A DNA stretch of 64,000 nt from Diospyros lotus (taxonomy: Eukaryota > Streptophyta > Magnoliopsida > Ericales > Ebenaceae), in contig NC_068349.1 in assembly GCF_014633365.1 (NCBI RefSeq), positions 33,990,753-34,054,752 of the forward strand, written 5' to 3'. This document shows positions 34,168 to 46,243 of this stretch, in pieces. The position numbers and the translations under genes are program-made. Within the stretch, counting starts at the first letter, position 1, and each line of letters begins with the position of its first letter. Under the pieces are notes generated by a model. The model did not search any database. It was given only the letters and a program-made list of their open reading frames with translations, and was not told where the DNA came from.

Positions 34168-36668
34168 ATGGCTACCGCAGCGGCAAGAGTTTCAGAGAGG
34201 AGGCAGGGGTCAGGTTTTCATCGGCGGCAATCCAGAGGAGGAGGAGCGAACGTTATTTGTGCCTTTTGGCTTGAGGGGAGGTGCAGTGGACACCCGTGTA
34301 AGTTCTTGCACGCAGAATCAGGATCAGCGGCCTCACCGCGACCTAAACAATTCCAAGCCCACAAGTCAAGAACCTGGAAGAGGACTCCCGACAACAGCAG
34401 TACTGTCAAGAATTCATCCGTGTTGTCTGGTGGAGAGGATGGACCTAAACATAGTAATGGTGCTGAAAGAGTTGAAGACGAAGTTTGCCGACACTGGCTT
34501 TCTGGAAAGTGCGTGCGTGGCGAGGACTGCAAATACTTGCACTCGTGGTCCTGTGGCAATGGGTTTTCAATGTTCACGAAGCTAGAGGGGCACAGCAAGG
34601 TGATTGTTTGAAATTGAACAGTTGTTCCTGGATTTTCTTTTACTTGCAGTATGTGAATAACATTAATTTTGGGCGCAATATATAGGCTGTTAAAGGGATT
34701 GCACTTCCTTCTGTCTCCTACACACTTTACACGGGTTGTAAGGACAAAACCGTACGAGTACGGGACTGCAATACTGGTCAGGTCAGTATAATTACCTCCA
34801 TTTGCACTGGCCTCTTCTTATTGATAAATCTTGCTTTCCCTGCAATATATAAATTTACATGTCTTATCATTTCTATGCATGGAAAATGCACAGTGCGTTC
34901 AAGTGGTTGATCTTCCGGGTGAAGTTGGGTCGCTGATCAGTGAGGGTCCATGGGTATTTGTGGGCATGGAAGAGGATGCTGTTAAGGTACTTTACATTTT
35001 CGCCTGAATGCACTATTGTAAATTTTATTTCCTAATGTGGTGGTCCAAATTTGTTAATTTTTTTGTGGGTGTTGCAGGTGTGGAACACACAGACGGGCAA
35101 TGAACTGACGCTTCTCGGACCAATTGGACTAGTTCGTGCTTTAGCCACCACGGATGATATGCTTTTTGCTGCGACACAGGTATATACTTCATGGATTTGT
35201 CAGTTATTTCGGATATGTAGTTTCGCAAGTCTCCATTGAGTACTCATTAGAAAAAATATAAGGAGCCCACTATGATTGGTTTTTGATGCATATGTATGCT
35301 TCCATATTGTTGATAAACATATGTTCTCTTTTAATGGTGTTTTGTCTTTTTCCTTCTATCTTTTCTACTTCTTTTTCTCTTTTAAAAAATTAAGATGCAT
35401 GCTTAAAGTTAGTCTTAGATTTGCCAGGCAATCTTCTCACTAATCTTCTTTTTCGTTCTGTTGTAATATCATAATTTGTAAGTTCTGAAGTTCTTTTTTT
35501 TTTTTTTTTTTTCTGTTTTTTGCCTTTTTACCATAGGATAGCACTATATTGGCCTGGAAATTTAGGTCCGAAAATGAACCCCCTGAATTAATCACGTCAA
35601 TGAAGGGTCATAGTCGTGTTGTTATTTGTCTTGCTATTGGAGCAAACAAGATCTACTCCGGTTCAATGGACAACACAATAAGAGTAAGTTGATTGGCGTT
35701 CTAATCTTCAATTGATCTGTTTTGGCCTATCATTTAGGTTGACTGCTCATATGTCTTGGCTTCCATGGGTTTTAGGTGTGGGACCTGAATACCTTGCTCT
35801 GTGTCCAAACACTACAAGGACATATAAGTGCCGTTATGTCTGTTCTTTGCTGGGACAAGTATTTGCTGTCCTGTTCTTTGGATGGAAACCTAAAGGTTTT
35901 ACTTTTTGTTTCTGCTTTTAGTTCAGAATAGCAGCCCCTATTTGTATTATATACCATTTTCCTCTGTTCTGATTGTGTTTTTCTGTGCAGGCTTGGGGTT
36001 CCACCGAAGCTGGGGACATAGAGATGGTCTACACTCATGAAGAAGAACATGTAATGACTATTGTGAATGAATTTTTTGCACTAGATAGCTACATCCATCC
36101 CCTGTATTGCATTTTTCTGCATGCACTTAACATGTGGATATTTGTTCTTTTTTGCTTCTTTTCTCTCCTTTATCTTTTATGTTCTCTATTAGTTTGAAGC
36201 ATTTTAGCTCATCCAAACATAGTGGCCGCCAATAACTCACAGTTGAACTAAATCGTGGTCATTTTCTTTTGTTCAAGAAGCATTTTGGCTCATCATCTGA
36301 ACATAGTGGCCAAAAGCTCGCAGTTGAACTAAATAAGACGGTAAAATTCCAATCTGTCTGATGTTTCAGGGTGTTCTTGGCCTTTGTGGGCTTAATGATG
36401 CTGAGGCCAAACCTATTCTGCTCTGCTCATGCCACGACAACTATGTCCGGTTGTATGACTTGCCAACGTAAGTATGAAATAGATGATACACACGTCTCCA
36501 AATGTCAACTTTTTGGTTACAGCACAAACAATTGACCAACCAACCCAAGTGATTTGATTTTATGAAAATGAAATTGGTTTTAGGTTCGCTGAAAGGGGTA
36601 AGCTGTTTGCGAAAAGAGAAGTGCAGGCACAGGCCTCTTCTTCACGGGGGATGCAACTGGCCAAATAA
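34168..36668 (+). CDS. ZFWD copy 3, C-terminally truncated CCCH/WD40 protein (possible pseudogene)
   Basis: Exons 34168-34599, 34686-34781, 34894-34986, 35078-35179, 35537-35683, 35776-35895, 35991-36050, 36370-36467, 36584-36668; spliced CDS 1233 nt, 410 residues. Both fingers are kept (C31...H48, second finger near 107-125), with Gly in place of Arg42 of copy 2. Two damaging features: Arg170 replaces the Trp of the first WD motif (shared with copy 1), and a 22-nt deletion in the last exon near 36623 shifts the frame, so the protein ends ...REVQAQASSSRGMQLAK and loses the last WD40 strands. All splice sites are canonical. Together with the missing TATA segment this looks like a decaying or altered paralogue; expression is unknown. 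Confidence 0.82.
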
Positions 36669-38005
36669 CAGTGTGGAAATTTGATGCAGAGTTGAAGAGA
36701 AGCAGACATCGTCATCATCATCGTGAGCCAGCCATTCTTATGTTTTAGAAAGTGTAATTAATGTATTTTTATTGTTTCATTCGTTGATTCACCCTACTAA
36801 GGTGTCTAAATATGCTGTTCTGCTGGAGGAGAATTAATTTGTTGAATGAATGAAGTTGAGTCTGTACCAAAGTTTATTTGTTGAATGCAATAAAATCGAG
36901 AAGTTGATTAACCATTATTCTTGTGAGGAAATAAAACTTTTAGTTGGCTGGGAGAGTGTGGGAAAGAAGCCTGCGAACTGACTCAAATGCCATTGAGGGC
37001 TAGTTGGGCTTGGTGCTAGTGATCTGCTGAGGGGTACAACAGCAGCCTGCCTCTTCCATCAAGAGATTCTTAAATTTTCCAAAACTTGGAAGGCATATCA
37101 TTGATGTATACATTCTTTCTTTCCTGTGTTTTATCTATTTTTCCAAAAACTTTGGGCATAGTTAAAATAACCGATCTACCCCTTGAAGAGGTCCTTGTAG
37201 CAATTTTAAAAGAGTTTCAGAGGATGCACTGGCAGCCATTTTGACCTCTCTTATTGCCCATCTCTAGACTTTTATAATTTTTTAGATTTTATACATTTAT
37301 TTTAAAAAAATTTATAAGTAAAAAACATATTTTTACAGATTTTTTTCCAAGACTTTTTTTCTTTTAGAAAAATAGAACTCCTAAAAGGCCCCGTTTTGCA
37401 CGACAATAAATTATATTTTTTTAGATTTTAGGTCTTGATTTGTTTACCTATTAGGGCTTAACAAAAAATTTATTTTTCCAAAATTTTTCACACCCCTAAT
37501 TTAAGACGTCCAATCATGTTTTTTCTATTTTTCAGAATTTTTCGAGGATTGCTTGCACCTTAATGAGCCCATTTCAACTCATCTACTTCAAAAACTCAGT
37601 TTGAGACCATATTCTTAAATTGGAAAATCATGTGTCCTCAACTAAAACCCAAGACCTTTTAAATAGATTATAGACATGGAATAAAATCGAGACATAATCT
37701 TATGCCAAATTAAGCTCATTAACTAATGACTAGCCATACACTTCTAAGTTTGTTTATGGAAAGCCTTCTACCTTCATTTAAATTAGATGATTATATTAAT
37801 TTGTCCTTGTTTTCATGACCATTTCATTGAATGATACATAAATAAGAATATCGTAATGTAATTTGTATATAGAGTTTTAATATTATATTTAATATTTATA
37901 AAATTATAGGTATTTTTTCAATTAATTAACAACACTTTTTTGTGAAACTATTAACTACTTTTTGAAAATTATGAACACTTTAAAAAGTAAATTTTTTTCT
38001 AATTT
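36669..38005 (+). repeat. 3' flank of ZFWD copy 3; no gene
   Basis: The remnant of the original last-exon frame runs to a TGA at 36723-36725, then the flank follows 7475-8590 of unit 1 with moderate divergence. It stops abruptly near 38005 where an inverted copy of the unit boundary begins. Confidence 0.7.
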
Positions 38006-39535
38006 TTAAAAATTATACACTTTTTACGTACAACAAAAATCCTTATAATTTTTGAAAAATAATTGATAATTTATAAAGAAATGCCTTCAATTCCTTAAAA
38101 AAATACTTATAATTATGTGAGTATCAGAACATGAAAACATAACATACAAATAACATTTTCTACAACTCTAATACTTGCAGTTGTATAGGTTGATATAAAA
38201 CAAAAGCGTTGTCTTCTTTAAATAATTCTATATGTATGTGTGTGTGATTTCTCACTATATATAGTCATGGTGTCTCAATCATGAAATTCACATCCTAATT
38301 TTGTGACCACCTAAATAAAACAGCTTGTGTCTTTTTCTTGCAAAAATTATAATTATTCTTATGTGTACGTGGACAACTAAGATCTAGTCAAATAAATTCA
38401 ATGGGAACCCTATAGCAAAATCTTGAGTAAAGACTTGGAGCAAAATCACCTAATGAATACATATTAACCCAATCATGAAAGCGACAAGTTCAAAAGCTAA
38501 AAATAAAGTATAAAGTCTAGCATAGAAAGACCCCAAGAGACTTTGTCGGCAAAAAGGTTCTAAGGAGAGTCTCAGACTCCTACTAAAGAAGCTCTAGGAG
38601 ACTTATAAGGTCTTCCAAAAGAGTCTCTCATGAGATATTCCTGGAACTAAAAGCACAAATAGATATCTCCGAAAATCTCTCCAAGAATCATATAAGGAAT
38701 AAGGTTTAACTATAGAACCTTAAATCTTAATCGATCTCGAAATACTCAAAATGGTTATCAAACATTAGATTAATGTAGTATTATTTCAAATTTGTTTTCT
38801 TATTTTTGCATTTATATTTATTTTTATTTTAATTAAAAATAAAATCTTTTGTTGTTGAATTAAAAATAAAAATAAATATCATAAGAAATATACATAATAT
38901 ACAAATTTTGATATTAACATTATATTCATAAGAATATGTATTTTATATATCTATTGTAATATTAGATAACTCAGTATCCCTAATCTTTAACTTACAAATA
39001 AAAAGCATATATATGAAAAATTAGTCAATTTATAACAATTACTTTTACCATAGAAATTTTGTTCCAATTTTCCCATATCATTATTTTATCACCCTTAAAT
39101 TGTTAAAAATTTACAAAATACCCTCTCTCATTTCCCCTCCTCTTTTTTTAACTTCCACAACAACGAAATTGAAAAAGAAATTGACGATATACTTTATAAA
39201 CTTTAAGTTTTTATTCCAAATATTCTTTGAACTCAGGGGCGGATCCAGAAATTTATGTAGGGGGAGGCTGAAATTTTTTTTTAACATGTAAAATTATACA
39301 TCACAAATTTTGGGGTGAGCTGTAATTTTTTTTAAGACTAATTTATTATTTTTTACATTAAAAAAATAATTTTTTATATTAAAAGTTTTTTTAATATAAT
39401 AAATTTAATTTTTTAATATAAAATTAATTTTAATTGTGAGCTGCAGCTCAAGTGTAGATCTGCCCCTGTTTAAACTTTATATTTTGCTAAGTAAGTCTTT
39501 GAGCTTTTTTGAAGTAGTCACAATACATCTTTTAT
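38006..39535 (-). repeat. Inverted copy of the unit boundary
   Basis: Read as reverse complement, this follows about 10775-11107 (distal downstream flank), 11108-11799 and 15796-16010 (upstream flank) of unit 2, but without the LINE and without the CACTA insertion at the TAG. It is interrupted by the MITE at 39234-39468. It lies in opposite orientation to all other units and closes the array on the right. Confidence 0.8.
39234..39468. mobile_element. hAT-type MITE, 235 bp
   Basis: Terminal inverted repeats CAGGGGCGGATCCA and TAGATCTGCCCCTG, flanked by an 8-bp duplication with one mismatch (TTTGAACT at 39226-39233, TTTAAACT at 39469-39476). The sister sequence near 10830 shows the uninterrupted target. 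Interior is A/T-rich without coding capacity. Confidence 0.8.
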
Positions 39536-42500
39536 TACTAATAAAGTTAAATATTAATTGATCATATGCCGGATGAGCTTTGGGCCTAGATATCCATTGA
39601 ATTTTAATTTTCACTAAATTTGATTCATGAACTTTCTAAAAATGGCCAAGACAATTCCTTCATAAAGAAATGATGCTAATTAAATTAATTTAATTTAAAA
39701 TTATCCTTAATTTCTATTAATTTTTTGTTTAAGTGACATTGTTTTTTATGAGGGGATGTCCTACCTATTTCAAAAAAGTTCAAGAACCAGTTTGAAAAAA
39801 AAAAAAAAAAAAGTTAAGAGGAGTTGTCTTAAGACCTAAAGTTTAGGAAATTTTTGGTCAAAAGCCTAAAGTTTTGAGTGTTTACATTCAATACTTGACG
39901 TTAATAATAACGGAAAAGGTCTTGTGACTAATTTCAAAAAAAAAAATAGAAATTTATTTGGTAAAATATAAAGTTCAAAAATATCCGGTCCAAATACCTA
40001 AAATTCAAAAAATGTATGATTAATTTACCGATAAACATATATATATGTATGTTATATATGTGTGTGTGCGCGTATTGATGTCGTATAACAAAATTACTAA
40101 AATACCCCCTCAAAAAAGCTAATCCAACCTTGCCACATGCTTGAAATTCAAACCCATATGGGGATAACACTTGTCATCCCCTTAAGCCAGGCCCAAATCC
40201 AAAATTGAAAAGATTAATTCAAGTCACGCTCTTATATCTTAATTTAGAATGAGTTGAGTCTCTTTTTATGTTCCATTACTAATTTGAGTGTTTGAGACCA
40301 TAGCAGGGAATCTAATCTTGGGATGACGTTCCCTTGCGGACGCCTCGCCACAGTGTCCCTTTTCGTAACAAGGAGTTTAATTCAAGTCTAATCTACCAGT
40401 GGTTGCGCTGGGAGAGGATTTGAACTTGGGTACCCAAACTAGCCCACCTACCCAAACTAACCGCTGGGGCAATTCTGTGAGGGCAAAAGGAGATCTAATC
40501 TTGCTTTATTCTTTTATAGGGGTAATTCACGAAGAGTCAATTTTGAAATATAGATTCCAAGCCAATTTTTGAGACAACACGTAATGATCGATCGTTTATT
40601 CCATCATATAAACATACATATATAAATATATATATATGATGGAATTATAAATGTGTGAGAGTATATATATTTCGTGAGTTTGGTGGTGATTGTGGGCACT
40701 ACAAAGCTTACTTGGAAGGGTTGCATTAATAAAGGGGTTGCCATCCCTTCAAAGCAAGGCATAGGCATTGCTTCATCCTCTCACCATCCACTGACATAAG
40801 CATACACAGTATGAACAGTACACATTGTAGTTGCATCATCTCTCCATTTCCAAACTACACAAACAAAGACTTAGCTGTGGAGGAAAAGGAAACCAACAGC
40901 TACTCCCCCAAAAGGCGCTCTTTTCTTCAAGGTAAAACACTTTTATGCATGCTTGCTTGATTGCTTGCTTGCTTGCTCATGGTGTTGATTGGGCTCTTTT
41001 CTTCAAAGTAAACTACTTTCTATAAATGCTTGCTTTCTTGCTTGCTCATGGTGGTGTTGCTTTCGATTACTTTGTAGTTTTCATGAATGGGTGTCACTTT
41101 GATAATTGTATCTCTAACTAATTATAACCGTGAAATATTGCATCGATAATTTACTAAAAAAAATCTTGAATATGCATAGTACTTAACCTTACAAATATGA
41201 ATTTTAAAGTCACTTTCAACTTACACTCTTAAGTGAAATTCGTAGTGTTACGAGAAATATATCTTATAAGATCATGCTAAAAATATATTTTAATTTGAGA
41301 TATGAAATTTCTAACCGAGGAGAAAGCTAGCAATGAGGGGAGAGTTTATTACAATCTAATCCCACATCTATAATTTATTAGAGAGGTCTACGGGTTTTTT
41401 TTGTTTATCCCATAAATGCATAATTAGTCACATTTAACTAATGCTTCCAAGTAAGGATCCTTAATATTACAATGCTTCTAGTGTTAAGTGTATTTTTCTT
41501 TATTTTAAAATCTGATTATTAATGAGTTGCATTACCATTAATGGAAATTCTATGCATGGCAGAGGCAAATTAAATTGTAAATTGTAAGTGGCTTTTGGGA
41601 ATGCATTTAAAGGAGCATAGGTGCTCTCTTGTGTGGTATGAGTTTTGGGTATTGTCACCAATAATGGTAGGTATAAGTATGGCATTAGAAAACTTTTCTC
41701 TCTTTCCCTCTAACCGGAAAGATAATAAAAGAAGAAGAGTTCACGCAGCTAAGAGATAGGGAAAGTTCGATTTAATCGAATTGATATTATGACATTCTCT
41801 TTTCTGTTTCGAGGTTGTCTTGGTCTTCTTTAAATAAAAAAAATATCACGTATCTTACTCTTGGTGCTTTAGGTTTAGTACGGGCAATAGGAATAAGAAA
41901 TGGCATGTCACCTTCCATTTATATCTTCATAACGAACAAAAATAAAAGCATAAGTTTAATATTTTGGTCCCACCAAAATGTAACGATTTTCTAAAAGTAA
42001 TGTGACTGTATTACTCACAAAATTATATTATTGCCACAATCATTTAGTGTCCAAGGTTAATATTACATAATTTCTTAAATTTAAGTTGGATGGAAATAAA
42101 AGTCTTTTAAAAAAAATTTAATATATATAATTAAGGGATATAAATAAGTATAAAAGAGTTAATTCAATTAGAATTGTTGTTTACAAATAGTTTCGTAGTT
42201 TAGTTGTCGATAGACCGTACTAATATTAATTTGAATGCTTTACAACCCTATCTAAATTTAGAGACATATTTTGGCTTTCAAGAATTGAATCAACAAGAAA
42301 GAGAGAAGGTACATATATCCAAGCAATGTTTAAAAAATCGAACGATATATGGAACCATAAAGGGAAAATGTTGATGGTTTAGTGGTCGAACTAGTGTAAA
42401 TGGTTAAATGGGGATGCATTTTTATAAAATAAAATAATTATTTAAAATTGTAATATAAAGATTTTAAAAATAATGCATTTTTTTATTTAATTATCCTCCT

Positions 42501-43438
42501 ATTAGAAAACATTTATACAACAATATTAACACAAATTTATGATAAAAATAAAATAAAAACTCATGATCAAAATTTAAATTATAAATAAAAAAATTAAACC
42601 AAAATTATTAACAAAATGATCACTCGTATTCAAACAATAGACGTCAAATTCTTTTAAACATCTCAAATTATTATTGTATTTTTTTTTTATAAAAATTGAA
42701 CCAATTTTCTAACCGACTCCCTATCTAACTAGTCCGATCAACTGGTCTAATTCAATTCTTAGAACAATAAACAAAAGAATGTAATGAATTAGTTAGGTAT
42801 TGTTTCCAACCTAAAATACTAGTAGATAAATGGTGTATATAATTAGTAGATAAATAATGAGCAAGCAACTCAAATCCACAAGTTAAATCACATATGTAAA
42901 GTCTCATTATTAATTATCATAATTTGAAGGATAATTCATCACCAATTAGTCTCTCTGTGTTCCAATGTCAAATGCTTTACATTGAAAAGTCATATTTATC
43001 TTAATTTGGAAAAAGGACATGTATCTTAAAATGCATAGAAATACTACCTTTTAATTTGTATATAGTATATATGTCAATAATATATTTTACATATTTTTAA
43101 GAAACATAAAATAATGTGGATATAAAAATTATTATATACAAAAAAATAATAATTTTAAAAATAAGGGTTTCAATCTCATTAGTGTCATGTTTGTTGTACA
43201 ACTTGCTAAGGTCTTTGGGGATATTATAAGAGCAAAAAATAGGGTTGACCTATTTCTCGACAACATGACTATTGAGAAGCAATGCCAGTGAAATTAACAT
43301 TTCTTGTAAGAGTAATCATAAGAACTTCGAATCGATGGCACTAGAAGGTTGCACGTTGTCACCCAACCACTCCCCACTCCCGAGCTCAGTGCAAAGTTGG
43401 ACTAAAGATTTGAAGACTCCTGATGATGCCAAATAACC
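39536..43438. other. AT-rich intergenic region; no gene supported
   Basis: No open frame with a family resemblance. A run of A18 lies at about 39797. Around 40290-40500 a moderately GC-rich stretch includes a GGATTTGAACTTGGG motif resembling a decayed tRNA B box. At 40680-40960 composition rises above the background and ends in a GCTTGC repeat (about 40953-40978); this could be a promoter or non-coding transcript but I see no proof. The rest is A/T-rich. Confidence 0.5.
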
Positions 43439-43446
43439 ACATAACT

Positions 43447-43580
43447 AGGGGCGGATCCAGCAACTTGGGGTGGGTTGGGCTGAATTGGATTTGAATTGAA
43501 TTTTACCTTCAATTTTTTTATTTTCTTGTGGGCTGCCCTGGGTTTCAACCAGGGCAACTCATCTTTAAATCCGCCCTTGC
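43447..43580. mobile_element. hAT-type MITE, 134 bp, related termini
   Basis: Termini AGGGGCGGATCCA and AAATCCGCCCTTGC are inverted and match those of the MITE at 39234. Perfect 8-bp duplication ACATAACT at 43439-43446 and 43581-43588. Non-coding. The interior differs from the larger MITE. Confidence 0.8.
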
Positions 43581-43588
43581 ACATAACT

Positions 43589-45460
43589 ATTACATGTGAT
43601 TCAAATGGTGTCGAGCGAAGAAGAAAGCCATTAATGACATACACCATCAATTATGTTGGTTGCAAGCTCCGCAATTCATAAAGCACTAGCAACAACATAA
43701 ATGATGATCAACATCCCACAATTTAGTAATACCCATGACACCATAAATAGGGGCATAGTGATTGCAACTGTTAGACTTTCTCAATCACCCTAAGTATCCA
43801 ACAAGCTATAACTTCGAAAAACATAATGGTGTTCAAACAAGCAAGGGACCAAAAAATATATAAATGGGCTAACTTAAGCTAATAAGAGGCTATTTCAAGT
43901 ACTAACACTATTATATTTTTGGGTAAAGTGCTAAATAAACAATTGTACTTTAATTTGAGAATTAAACAAGTTTCTATATTTTTAAACCAAATGAGACAGT
44001 GCCAAATGATCCATTTTAGTATATGTCACCTTAATGCCGCCAATGATATTTTAATTCCACTAACAACATTAATTCTATCACCAATCAAATCTTAATTCAC
44101 GATCACAATCCAAGGTTTTTGAATTATAAGGAGTTTGTGACGGTGTGGAGTTCTTTCATTTTAGATTTGGAGTTTGATTCATCAAATATATACGACTATC
44201 CTTCAAATCCCGATTGCAACTCAATTGGATTTCCTTGTGACCAAAGTTAATGGAATGAACACTCGATTAATGATATTAAAACAACATCTATTAAAATGAC
44301 ATTAAGTTTAAAACTTAGTAACTTGTTTGACACTTTTTGAAATATAATAACTAATTTGGGCTTGAGTTTAAAAGTATAATAACTCATTTAACAATTTTTA
44401 AAATAAAGTGTCCTACAGAATTATTATGTTGTCCAACACGAATAACATAACAATAAGCAATTTGAGAGAAGGGATGCGAGTCTCATGGGGGGTGGTGGGG
44501 TCCACACACCCTTGCTAGCTTACGTCGGATGGAGATAACATATCAATCATCTAGTGTCTTATTCGAATTTAAAAATATAATTTATTTGATAATTTTTAAA
44601 ATATTATGTCATATTTGACAAAGTATCCTTTATTTTACAACTTAAACTTCAATCATTGCGATTCCTTTTACAGGAAAACTAAGCACCAAACCCATGGAGT
44701 CCTAATCACCATTTTGCAAGAAAACTAAGCACCAACTCATCGCCTAGGTCACAAATTTATTGGTAAAATAGCACACACCTCTCTTAGCTTACTAGACCGC
44801 ATATAACTAAACCATCTATGGCTAAATAACAATTGTTTTTTTTAATTAAAATTCTAAAACTATCCCTTCAAAAATCTGTGCATTGCAATTATACAAAAAT
44901 AAAAAGATAAAAAATTGTGGGCTACTGAAAGGTTCTTCTCTCGGGAAAAAAAGAAAATTTATTGTTGGAATCAATAACCCATCGTCGTATTCGCCACTAA
45001 CAATAAAATTTTATCTTTCTTTGAGAAATCAAACACAATAAAATTAAACGCAACGAGTTGATTTTGAAAAGACATTGAAAATAAAAATTTGAGCATTCGA
45101 TTCTGATTAAAGATAGAGAGACGATGACGATGACTCGAGAGTTGTCGATTGACCATTAAAGAAAAGGAACAAAAGAGATAATCTACCTTGAAAAAATAGA
45201 TACTAGATGAGAAGGAATAAGTTGTTTAATATAAAGATAAGAAAAAATTAAATTAAATTTAATTATAAAAGAGATTTATATTATTTTAAAAAACAAATAC
45301 GTGTTGTTTCATTAAATATAAAGGATGATGTGGAAAATATATATAGGGGAGTAATTAAATGTGAAATTTTGCACGTGCATATATATATATATATTACTTT
45401 AATTACCCTCCACAATTCTATATATATATGTATATATATTTAATTTATAATTATAATGGT
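43589..45460. other. AT-rich intergenic region upstream of eIF4G
   Basis: No coding frame is supported on either strand. Contains short A/T microsatellites (about 45380-45440). I see no transposon with clear ends here. Confidence 0.5.
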
Positions 45461-45463
45461 TGC

Positions 45464-46243
45464 TTATATAAATTAGAATGGAGATGAATTGGCCACTTTC
45501 ATTGTCCCCAAATATTTTCTAAGTTACCAAAACGTTATTGAATAGGGTTTTTCCTGAGGAGTTTGAATCCAAATCCTTCTCTGCTTCTTCAGATGATTCC
45601 CTTTATATCTCTGAGGACCAATTCAACGCTGTAATTACTTCCTTCTGCTCCCTTCACGATTTCCCCCGAACGTGACTTTTGGTGAAGCTACTGTGCTCGG
45701 AGCCTCCGTTGCAGCGGCGGCGCGTGTGTGTGACAGCGCGTGGCGATATAAAGCTGAGAGAGAGAGAAAGAGAGAGGCGACAGTGAGAGAGACGCTTTAT
45801 AGAGAGAGAGAGAGAGAGAGAGAAGAGAGCGAATAGTTCGTCGACGCGCCGACCCGTTCGATTCCAATCTCCTGAAAAACCTACCCTTTTGACCACCTCG
45901 CAGGTCAGTAAATATTTATTTGTAAATTTATTTACGTATTTATATTACATTCTTTCTGCGAAACTCTCTCATTCTCTTTCTTTTCTCTCTTCTGTCTCTC
46001 TATCTCAATACATACAATTTTCTTTCAACTGTATAAAAACCCTAGTTTTCTCGCTCGACGTACACTCAAGGTGAAGCCGATAATTCGAGTTTAATCTACT
46101 GTTGCTTTTCGTGTTAATGTTGATCCGTGCGATTATCTGATCGCGCAATGTCGATTTGTTTTGTTGTTTGCTTGGTTTTCCGGCTAATTTTGTGGCAATG
46201 ATCGATGGATCGGTGTCGGATGCAGGGAAGATAATTTGGATAT
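45464..46243 (+). promoter_or_regulatory. Putative core promoter, 5' UTR and leader intron of the eIF4G gene
   Basis: TTATATAAATT at 45464-45474 is a plausible TATA box. A leader exon would then run to 45903, where GCAG/GTCAGT forms a good donor; the acceptor TGCAG at 46221-46225 opens the exon with the ATG. GA-rich tracts at 45754-45830 lie in the leader. A coding-looking frame (about 45540-45675, no ATG) sits at its start. Transcription start not proven. Confidence 0.55.

Larger units (their letters stand above)
112..38005 (+). repeat. Tandem segmental-duplication array of the ZFWD gene unit (four units, one without gene)
   Basis: Four head-to-tail units can be followed by shared flank sequence. 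Unit 1 begins at 112, unit 2 near 11108, unit 3 at 23118, and a shortened unit 4 near 32930. Bare unit length, after subtracting later insertions, is about 8.4 kb in unit 1 and about 4.7 kb in unit 2; the difference of about 3.7 kb equals the missing ZFWD gene. Unit 3 lacks most of the downstream flank and unit 4 most of the upstream flank. Each unit carries its own later transposon insertions. Percent identities were not computed. Confidence 0.85.

Noticed and set aside
40400..40480. tRNA-like GGATTTGAACTTGGG motif
   Set aside because: No complementary stems at the proper distance; not called as RNA gene.
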